Shown piece after piece: positions 53,901 through 64,000 of a DNA stretch of 64,000 bases (the first letter of the stretch is position 1; each line of letters starts with the position of its first letter). The DNA is from Aphis gossypii (Eukaryota; Arthropoda; Insecta; Hemiptera; Aphididae): positions 81,066,604-81,130,603 of the forward strand of contig NC_065531.1 of the NCBI RefSeq assembly GCF_020184175.1, given 5' to 3'. The position numbers and the translations under genes are program-made. The notes under the pieces are model-generated. The model was not told where the DNA came from. It made no database searches and saw only the letters and a list, made by a program, of their open reading frames with translations.

Positions 53901-56900
53901 TTAGTATACTATAATAGTGATAACGTAAAGTTTTTAAAAATAATTTATTTTTGATTTTAAACCTGGTTGAATATAAGGAATATTATAATTATTATTAGGT
54001 AAAACTATTAAATTCTTCTATTTTCATAGACAGTAAGTAATCATACATATACAAAATAATAATTAAATTACTTATGGTTGTAGTTTGATTATAATTAAAA
54101 ATACCATTGATATCATGTAAATTTAATTTTCTAGATGATTGTAATCATTTAAGTTATATTAATTGTTTGTTACATAAAGTTATCGTAATATACAATACAA
54201 TTTTTGTTATAATAAAGCAAGTAGGTAGGTATATTACTTTCTATAATTATTTGAGTATACAGAGCAGGTAGGTAAAGTATTCTTACCTACAATTCTACAA
54301 ACGATTCCATTTATCAACTGTGACTATAGGGTCACCTAAATAATGCTTAGTAGATTTTGTATGACTATAGTCTGTGTGTAGAATAAATTACTTTCTTGTG
54401 AAATAAATAAAACTTTTGACATTTAGCATATAATATATATACATCAACGTGAATGTTTAAATATATAATGTAGCTAACATAAATAATATTTTAGAATAAT
54501 TTAATACATTTCGATATGCTTAAACTATAATAATATTATTTTATTAATACTATAGTTCTTACGATAGATTATTAAAAATAAAAAAATATTATAATATTTT
54601 AAATAATATTGATAAATCGTTATAGTTAATACGATTGTTTTTACTGCCACGCTCATATTAAAATATATACTGTTAAAATAATGAAAAAATTCATGAAAGA
54701 GCTATGTAGTAATTAAGCCAAACACAATATTATATTAAATAATATATATTATAAAATAACTAAGAATTAATTTTTTTACCTGAATATTAACTTTCTTTTT
54801 AAATAAATTTAATATAAGTGAATAATAAATAAAATAGTCCTTAATTTAAATAAAAATTATTCTACAATAACATTTATTTTTGTCATTAAAATCAATAGTC
54901 TTGCATAGCTTTGATAATTAATGATTTTTATTATTGATAAGTAATAACACGAGAAATATGAATCATGAATATTCTATTTACTCAATAACTATTTACATTT
55001 CATGTAACAGTTAAAATTACACCAAAATATGTTTAGAGTATAATTAGTATGTAAGGACATCTGTAGAAACGAAGAAATTATAAAAAATAAAAATAAATTG
55101 AACATATTTTTTTTTAAATTAAGTAATACATTATATATTTTCTATACATAATATTTTTATTTAAAACCTAAATTTCAAATAATGGACATTTTTTTATTTT
55201 GTTATTAAAAATAATTTTAGAATATTTATATTTATACTAAAAATAATTAATACTGAATATTAAATTTGAAAAATCGGATAAAGACATACACTTAAATATG
55301 AATTGATAAGATTTTTTTTGTCATTTTTAAAATATAGATATTTAAATATTAGTTTATCGTCTAATTAGACAGTTTTATTTCATATTTAATTTATTTTTTT
55401 GGATTATTAATTATATAACATCAGTTATGAGGCATACAATTTATATGTATACATCATCTTTATTATAGATTCTTTAATAATTATTGGCTTAGCATTAATT
55501 AGTAGGTAGTAGGTACCAAATACTAATATATTATTATGCTTGTTGATTTATCATATTTTATAAATTATAAAATGTCAAGTTCACATAAGGTTTAAGCAAA
55601 ATTCGACATATTGTAATTATTTATTTAATGTTGTCCTTTATAATAATAAATTGCATCCATTTATTAAATTTAATCTGAGAATCGTCTATAACGAATACAA
55701 ATCATTAGAATGGGTATCCTGCTGTGTTAATTTGAACAATTATAATAAATTCGTTTGGTAGACATCTTAAATATTGCCAGGAATTCTGAGTATGTATTAA
55801 TTGTAAGTCTAAAAACTATTTGCCTTTCGTTTATAGTGAATTTACAAGTATTACTATTAGTTCGTGTATTTTTGAATTATTTTAATCTTACGTTTAATAA
55901 TATATACATATTATAATAATAGTAAAAAAGAATAAACGACGTGGTTGGGATAATTCTTAATGGATTCTCATTAGTTTATTTTCATAACTTAAAAAAGTTT
56001 CAAGTTAGTTAAAAACCACACAAATTGATAAAAGGGTTTTGGAAGGGTAAAAAATAAATTTTTAATTTAAGTGATTAATATTGGTCTGGTCTCTAGAGGG
56101 TTTTGAAGTGTTTTAAACAAAATTTTAAAAGTTATACCAATATTTTCTAATAGCATGAATAATAAATCATATTAGTACAACATTTGCATATACATGAAGA
56201 AGGTAAAAATTCGTTATTTTTTTTAATTATTAAGTATAAATTTAAAAATAATACATAACTCTGACTTGATGGTAGGTTATGACTTAAATTACCATTAATT
56301 ATTGTTATCTACAGGCAGGTTTAAAGGGATGCATTTTTTATTTTAATTTTTTGTTCATTTTAAAATCCCATAATACCGATAAACAATACAAAATTTAATG
56401 CTATACTTTATTCCTAAATTAAATATAAAAGCTTCTGCGTAAGTTTTTCTTATAGATATCTAAAAATATCAAAAATAAATACGAACAAATTATTTTTATA
56501 TATATTTTACGTGAAATAAGAAATAATGTAAAATATGAGTTTTATTTTTCGTAAAAATTAGTCAAACTTATATCATATTACTAAAATATTAATAAAATAT
56601 ACAATAAAATATCCTTAGAAATATATGTTGTAAGACCGGTAAGGTTTTAACGAGCGAGTACCCCTGATAAGTTAAATTTTCATCCTAAATTATTTTATCA
56701 ACATATATTGATTTGTTAATATTCTAATGTATTGTAATCATTGAGCTAGATTTCTTATAAAAAGCTAATAAAAAAAAATCGTCAAATTATAATTTGTCAA
56801 TCAAACTATTATCAACGGATAAAATTAACGTGCTTTTTAAACGAATTTAGTCCATTGTGGATAGTAGATAGTTTTAAATAATCTTCAACTTAAATTTTTT

Positions 56901-57869
56901 TCATATGAAGCTGTGATTACTGGTGTAGTAAAAACTGTTGTGAAGTATGTGAAGTAGCAACTGATATACTTTTATAGCATCTTGTAGAGTTTAACGAGGA
57001 ACATATTTTAACACGTTTAATTGTGTTATTTAATCAAAATTAAATCATCAATAACAAAGTTTGATATTTGAATTCCAATAATAATTCTGAACTATATGTC
57101 ATTATCACGTTTGGGTGCCAAATTATTAACCCAGCATTTAAAGTCATATTACTGAAAATTATCGACCATCTCAGTCCAGATAAATTTTCGTTTACTTGAT
57201 ATATCATTTAATTTAAATTTAGTACATCTATTACAGTAACTTACTAAATGATGAGGAGTATTTGATACTTTACTATGCAATAAAGAGATTTTCTTATTTT
57301 TTTTTTTAGTTAATTAATGGTACATATAAGTGTATTTGATTTAAACTTTACATTTTTAGTAATACGAAAATATAATTAAATATCATTAAAACTTTTTTGG
57401 TATATTTTGAACAATTAAGTTTTTTTATTGGATTAATTAAAAAGACAATGTAATTTATTATTCTTAAAATTTCTCGAACAATTTCAATTTATTTTTACTA
57501 AATTTCATTAAGATGCCTTATTAACAATTGTTAAATAGTTCAATATTGAGATGACATTTCAGTACATATTTTTACTTATAATATTTTTTAATAATTACAA
57601 TTTTCTATTTTAAAATACTAAAAATCGAAGAATATTTCTTAAATTATAAAAGATTGATAAAAATTCACTGATTCAATTGGTATGAAGTAATATTTATTGA
57701 TTTAATTTTAATTAATGAATTGCGTTTTGAATCGTAATGTCTTATTTCCATCAAATAGTACGTTTTGGTTTATTTACCTAATTGATAAAGTTCATTTTAC
57801 ATTTTATATTCTTATATTATACCATAACTTACTTTTTTCTAGGAATTGTTGATTTCTATATATTAAGTT
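50982..57869. other. AT-rich intergenic or intronic DNA
   Basis: Nearly 7 kb has no supportable coding exon. Short open frames at 51521-51724 (-), 51584-51796 (+), 52649-52852 (+) and 53192-53449 (-) are Ile/Phe/Tyr/Asn-rich, overlap or lack splice context, and have no recognisable domain. It may be a long first intron of the gene whose GC-rich 5' block lies at 59.5-61.5 kb, or plain spacer. Confidence 0.45.
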
Positions 57870-58255
57870 ATATTTTAGATTCCGAGCCGAGCTATTAATA
57901 TATTGATTGAATATGTTTATTTTCATTTATTTGTTTTTTTGTATTTGCTATTACCTTTTAAAGCAGTAAAATTCGATTTTCAACTTTGTGGATGGTTTTT
58001 AGAATAACAAATTGGTTTTATTTGGAACCCTTTAAAATACCGAGGAAAAAATAAATAATGAAAATCGAGAATTTAAATGCAAAACCAGTTTTAAACAAAA
58101 TCGATTAAATTTAAATTAAGTTTGAAAAATTAATATAAGATCCTTATAAGTAATTTATATTGTAACCAAAATATCTAAAAAATATTTTGTAAACTTGTTT
58201 TTTTTTTATAGACGTTTGAAATTAAAATTTGGACGAAATTTGATATTTAAATAAA
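57870..58255 (-). repeat. Probable diverged minus-strand copy of the dispersed repeat
   Basis: At 57877 TTTTAGATTCCGAGCC resembles the inverted terminus of the 14430-16661 family. On the minus strand the segment near 58078-58105 reads ATCGATTTTGTTTAAAACTGGTTTTGC, which parallels ATCGATTTTATCAAAAACTGG at 16370-16395 and the equivalent at 39570-39590. Only a few hundred bases are recognisable. Confidence 0.4.
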
Positions 58256-59479
58256 TAATAACGACTTTAGTTATTTTATTATATTAATTCAATAATATTT
58301 TCTTTGGCGATTAGAAACTTTGAAATTTAATGTATAAATTATTAATTACTATAAGTAATATATATAGTAATATCATATCATATATTATATTATTATATAG
58401 AAATTATAATTGATCGTATTTATTTAGTTTAAAATCTATACAGTTTTACCATGTATACGAGTATAGTAAGATTATTTAAATAAATAAATAAAATTAACAA
58501 CTTATAGTGTTAAACAGTAAGATAGTTATTATATTTTATACATATTATGGAATTTTCAAAACAACTATACAGATACATTTTATGCTATTGTCTGTTTTAT
58601 TGTTTATATCATATTAATATAAAGTATAGTTATATTATATTACTATAAAAATAATTAGCAATATATTTATATGATAATAGGCTGACCGTCTCTGATCAGG
58701 ATCGTCTTTCGTTTGTAATGGCTATTAAATTGAATTTAAATTTAACACATCTATTACAGTAAACTTAATGACGTAGTTAGGTTAGGTTCATAGTTTTATA
58801 CTCGGTTTCTCTGTATAGCAAAACGGTTAACAACGTCCTTCTTTTTATAATTATAATTGATGTATGTATGTATCATGTATGATACTTTTAAAATAGTTCA
58901 TTTTGAAATGTCACCCCTTTAGTTGTTTATATAATATAGCTTATGCGTTTTAAACTCTATAATCGGATCATATAGAATAATCCGAGTTAATTATTTGCTA
59001 TTCAAAATTGTTATTTTAATTGTATTTATAATAATGATAATTGATTAGTATAATATTGATCTGATTGATAATTTTTTTTTATATACAATTGTATATACTA
59101 TATAGGTATTTAAAAATCGGTTTTCCATTTTTTACTTAATGAACAAATTTTAAACGGTGTTCTATTTTGTAATAACTAATAACTTATTGGGTAAAAATAA
59201 CATTTAATATTCACGTGCCTGTGTACTATAATATATCAAAAGTATGATATTTTAAAAACAAAATTAGAAAATCAAAAGTAAAGCTCGTACGCCAGTATCC
59301 TATTAATTTTAGGAAAATGTCTAAAACTTATAACATAATATATATTATGAAGAATTATAATAGCAAACAGATTAAGTACTTTCCTATTACTAATATTGTG
59401 TACTATAATTAAATTGTCGTTAGACTTTATTATACATATAGTTTATCGAAATAATGAATGAAAAATCGATCTAAATGCG
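58256..59479. other. AT-rich spacer
   Basis: No gene was recognised. A short segment at about 58735-58775 repeats one at about 57215-57250 (both with ACATCTATTACAGTAA), a minor direct repeat. Confidence 0.45.
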
Positions 59480-61540
59480 TCAAGGGAGTAGAGACTGACG
59501 TAATTTTAAAGGTATTGTGCCCGTAACGGAAGGGTCAACAGACCACAACTGCATCTGAATTGAAAACCCCACGTGATTGAGTGAGTGGTGGTGGATGAGG
59601 CGGCGGAAGCGACGGCAATGGATTAATTTCGAACTGTTATTTTCGATATTTTGAAAATAAATAAATGAAAACTTGACGATTGTAATTTGTAAACCGGTAA
59701 TAATCTACTTATCCTTTTTGCTCGGGAGCGGCAACAATACGTTTATTATCGAATTACTCGCTCCACACCTGCACAACGACGCTTACCCAGCAGCATCTCT
59801 TAAACAAATAACTCGACGTTCCAGGGCTGAGCGGTGGCGTCGAGCAATTAATTTTGAAATTATAAATTTCACCCGCTCCGGGACTAACGCACTCGACCGT
59901 CAAGGTCCACGTTTTCCATCGTTAATGCGTGTGGGACGGGGTGTATGGGATAACGCACGGTGCGTTGGCTAAATTTCGCGCGAAAAGAGGGTAAACGGGA
60001 AAAAAATGAGCTTATGCCCGCTCAAAAAATATAAAAATAAAGCTTTTGCCGCTCGTCCCACGCGAACGGTCGACCGGGACGCCGGCGCGGGTCGGGGGTT
60101 GCGCGGAACGAGTGAGCGAGCGGTCCGGTGGAGGGGAGAGACGTGACAGTTGCAGTGTTTGAGAGTTGGACTAGGGGACTAGGGGACGGGAAAAATTATC
60201 CCTGGACGAGGATGCGCGCGCACCGGTCGTGTCACCCGTGGCAACGGGAGGATCACGCCGCCACCGCAGCCGCAGCTTGAGGACGAGGCCCGACGGAGTG
60301 GCCGGGCGCGTGGTTAGCGTGGCGATGAGCGCGAGCGAGAAACGGACCGTGCGGGGTCGGGCGGCGGTAGCTGACGTGTCGCGCACGCCGCGTCTCTCCG
60401 ACGGTCTCTCTCGCGGGCTAGCCGCCGTCCGCCCGCCACTTCCTCCCACTCCCCCCCAAACCGTCACCGGTCTGGCGATCACTCTCTCTCATGCCGCCGC
60501 TTCACCGGCAAACGCACCGACACACTCGCGCGCGCGCGCACCGTACCGCTCACCGCCGCCGACGACTGGCGCGCGCGGCAAACGCAATGATCCCAGCGCC
60601 GAGCTGTGCAGTACACACAGCGTAACGGTCGCGGCCAGGCGCCCACTTTACGTACGTTTCGGTCGCGCGCGCCACACGCACACGAGACACCGTCGCACAC
60701 GAACTTTCGCGCGCGATCGACACGATCTTAATTCCAACCATCGTCGTGTCCATACAATACCGATTAACGGTAATTACGACGATATCGTAACAACAATAAT
60801 TAGTAATTATCCGTTGTTGTTAATCGCGTCGACCTCCCCTACCCACCGCACGGTTCACCGGCGTTTTTTTTTTGGCGAGGCGGAAACGGTTTACATCGGC
60901 GGCGACAACGACGACGATCACCCGGCACCGTCAAACGATAATAATATCGTAGTGTATCGTCTAGAAAATCGTCTTTTGCCGGCCGGTCGCTGTGGGGCGA
61001 ACGCGACACAACCGGCCTGTCGCGGCGATATGTGACGCGACATCGCAGCAGACACACGTGCGCCCGTGCGCGCGTGTTTCTTCCGGTCTGCGCGCCTGCA
61101 CAACGTCCGTTTTCTAAGACCGTGGGTACGGTAACAATAATAATATTATCATTGTCATTATTGCGTTGCACGTGCTATATAGTCCATATATTTAAGCAGT
61201 ATATATAGTATTATTGATAGTACCTAAACAGTATTCGCGGACTGCGTGCATTTGCGGTGTTATTGTTTTGTTTCCGTTGTACCTTTGCGGCGGTAAAAGA
61301 AAAAAAAAGTCTTCATTAGTCGTCACGCATCGCCGTTATGCGGCTGTGGCCGTCCAACCACGTCCACCGACATCCACGCGCCGGTCGTGGCGCCGCCGCC
61401 GGCGATACCGGCGTCCGTCGTTGCGCCGGCCACAACCACGGCGGTCGTTGTCCGTCCGTCGCTGCAGCAATCGTACCACCACGTGTCGCTCGCCGATTGC
61501 AGTCTTTCCGCGCCTATTAGACGTTCACAAGTAGGAATCT
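59480..61540. promoter_or_regulatory. Large CpG-rich island, likely promoter and 5' UTR of a gene outside the window
   Basis: Two kb of strongly GC- and CpG-rich DNA is bordered sharply by AT-rich DNA on both sides. A CACGTG E-box lies at about 59571, a TATAAAAA-like string near 60029, and arthropod initiator-like CAGT motifs near 60140-60160. Several long open frames occur on both strands (for example 60229-61035 + and 60839-61171 -). They are Arg/Thr/Pro-rich, overlap each other and show no domain, so I read them as composition artefacts. The transcription direction is not certain. Confidence 0.5.
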
Positions 61541-64000
61541 CATTTTTATAGCACTTTTTTTACGTTTGAAAATTTGACGTAACGTCGGCAATACGAAAAA
61601 AACATCCATTTTTAAGCAGGACGAACAAACAATGAAAATAACTTAAAATTGTCAATAATGAAACAAATTTTAAACATTTTAGGCTATAGCAAATTTTATT
61701 TTGGAAAACATTGTATGAATTATTAATGTTTTGCCACATTTATGTTTTTACAAGCTTAAATAGGAGATTTTATAATGGAGGCTTTTTAATGATATATTGT
61801 CTTGTTATATATTTTTAATGATATAGAAGGCATTTCACAAATCAATATAGTAGTTAACACCAGGAGGTTTTATTTGTTATTTTTCATTAATTAATAATTA
61901 TACAATAGATAAATTAGTTAAGTAATAGATTTTAAAGGAGATAATCCGAGTACTTCAAGACCTCAAAATAATAAATTAGGTACAAGTGGTTTTTTCGATG
62001 TTAACAATTTCGTAGTGATCGCGACGTTTGAAAAATTTGCGAGGGGGTAGGTTAACGGATTATCTATCTTATGTAGGAATGTAGGTTCGTCTCGGTACGT
62101 TTTCTTCTATCACAAGGGACTACTACGGTGTAAGGTTACCTTGTTCAGTTATAGCTTGATGACGTCGTAGAATATATGACACGTTTTTTTAATACTCCGA
62201 ACACATGTATAAGTTAAACTCGTATCAGTTGCATCCCTATATTACAGTAACATATTTATCTACAGCAAGATTAAATATATATGTACTAAAAACATAACAA
62301 ATTTTTTAATACTTAAGTCGTTGGGAATATTATCATATATACCATAAATAGTGGTTGTTTTTATAGTTTTCCTTACACTTAAATGATTTAAAAGTTATAA
62401 TGCATCGTAAAATATTATGTAGGTATATCACCAATTTACCGTAAAAAGCAAAACGAATGAATAATAAATCGATTTACCATATACGAGTCTAAATAATACT
62501 AACAATATTTTATTGTTACAATATTACTCCATTTTTTTTTTCAAATTTAATTAATTAATCATTTGATTAATGATTCATAGTTTCCAACTTTTCCTACGTT
62601 TTATAGTGCTATAGTTAAGTCAATATTTAAAATTAGTTATAGAATTATATGTAATATACATATTATATTACTTATTTAAATTATGTTTTAAGTATAGGTA
62701 TATTCAATATAAACACGGTAACTTAAAAAAATATGTTTAATATTATGCTATTCTTTTATATGATATATTATATATTTGAATAAAATAATTATTATTTAAA
62801 AATAAAATATAATATATTAAATGATTAATGAAATGTGCAATGCATTCGAAATCACTATGAATAAAACATGTGTAATAACAATATTATTTTATAGATAAGC
62901 ACTATCTTCATGCATGATTATCACCTAGGTCAATGTGTAGGTATTTTCTTATTATTTATATAATAACAAAATAAGAAATATGTAATATTAGAGCCTTCAT
63001 ATGTTTATTACTACTAATAAATTAAATATAAATTAAATTATAGTACGTTTTCATTAACAATAATTTTTATCGAACAGTATATTAATATTAATGGTACCTA
63101 TTATAATTTGCGATGCCAATATAAATTTTATTGTTTTTAAGTTATATGTATTTTTATGAATATAATATAGGTACTCTACAGTTTGAAATTGGAATACATT
63201 TTCATCAATAAACATTATTATTATTATACATAACTGTCTGATTTTGCATAAAAAACCATATATATATATATAAATAATAAATATATCAAAACCATAATAA
63301 ATAATATTTACATCTCGAAAAAAAGATTAAATATAGGCATAAGAGGTTGGTGGGTTACTGACACAGTTCTTTCATTGATGTCAATTTTTCACGGATTTCT
63401 CAACTGAGTAATTTAAGAAATTACATTTCATCTAGAGTTTTATCTGCATCTAATTTTTAGTCTGTAAAGAATTTGATTAGAATTTGTTGAGCATTAATTC
63501 TATTGCTCTCTTAAGAAATCAAATCGAAGTAATAATAATAACAGTAATAATAAAAAATATCACTAATATAAAGTATAAACTAAAATAATGAAATAAATTT
63601 GTTATTATAAATTTCGTTATTAAAATATATATACTTGTAGTTCATACTATATGTTTTGTTATCTGAAGCAGGTAGCTATAATGCTATGTGTATCATATAT
63701 TTATATATGACTAAGCTTATTATTGATGTATTGAACATACACATATTTTCTAAGTTATAATATACAATTTTTATGGATAAGATGTTAGATAACACATTAT
63801 TTCAAGTATTATTTTTGGTGAAAAGTCTTTATTTTAGTTTTATGCATAGTTTCTTTTTATTTTACGTACTGCCAATAATTATATACTGTTTATATTTTTG
63901 TATATCTTTTTCTTTTTAAAGTCTAACCTTAGGCCTTGTCTTCTGCGAATATAGATACTACCATAGTACCATTAATCTCTCTTTAACACCAGTGTCTTCA
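61541..64000. other. AT-rich DNA right of the CpG island
   Basis: No coding exon or named repeat was recognised. It may be a long first intron if transcription from the CpG island runs rightward. Confidence 0.45.

Noticed and set aside
60229..61035. 268-residue protein in the CpG island
   Set aside because: It is Arg/Thr/Pro-rich, overlaps several opposite-strand frames of similar quality and has no recognisable motif. GC-rich DNA lacks stop codons by composition.

Overview
The window is eukaryotic nuclear DNA, most likely from an aphid (Hemiptera) or close relative. It is very AT-rich and has no bacterial gene organisation. Genes are split by GT-AG introns, the encoded families are animal and insect families, and the motif TAGGTACCTA recurs throughout. 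The aphid assignment is an inference from general character, not from a database match.

Four protein-coding genes could be assembled exon by exon, with every intron phase agreeing. (1) 3947-10848, + strand: nicotinamide mononucleotide adenylyltransferase (NMNAT). A short isoform stops at 5039. A predicted long isoform adds a hydrophilic tail exon and, about 4.7 kb further on, a tiny terminal exon encoding a basic, nuclear-localisation-like peptide. (2) 22081-26330, + strand: a class C seven-transmembrane receptor of about 807 residues, best matched to Bride of sevenless. Its last exon is strikingly GC-rich compared with everything around it. (3) 36213-29843, - strand: an SLC18-type vesicular monoamine transporter-like protein of about 461 residues in eleven exons, with one normally acidic TM11 position replaced by Gln. 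(4) 37032-42791, + strand: a divergent Rab2-like small GTPase of 213 residues in five exons, ending in a CCXXX prenylation motif. Genes 3 and 4 are head-to-head with about 0.8 kb between their start codons.

The rest is AT-rich intron and intergenic DNA with mobile-element debris. There is a hAT-like MITE in the long NMNAT intron. A dispersed repeat family has copies at 14.4-16.7 kb, 37.8-39.8 kb (inside a Rab intron) and probably 57.9-58.25 kb. Two foldback elements lie near 45.1-45.7 kb and 50.2-51.0 kb, the latter with 230-bp arms and a perfect 8-bp target duplication. Three GC/CpG-rich blocks (0.6-2.1 kb, 12.9-14.4 kb and 59.5-61.5 kb) look like promoters or 5' untranslated exons. The last probably belongs to a gene whose coding exons lie outside the window. 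From 42.8 to 64 kb I found no convincing coding exon, and I saw no tRNA, rRNA or CRISPR.

NMNAT, VMAT-like and Rab2-like proteins all have plausible neuronal or vesicular roles and Boss is a signalling ligand/receptor, but nothing shows that they act together. The head-to-head VMAT/Rab pair is the only arrangement that suggests shared regulation.
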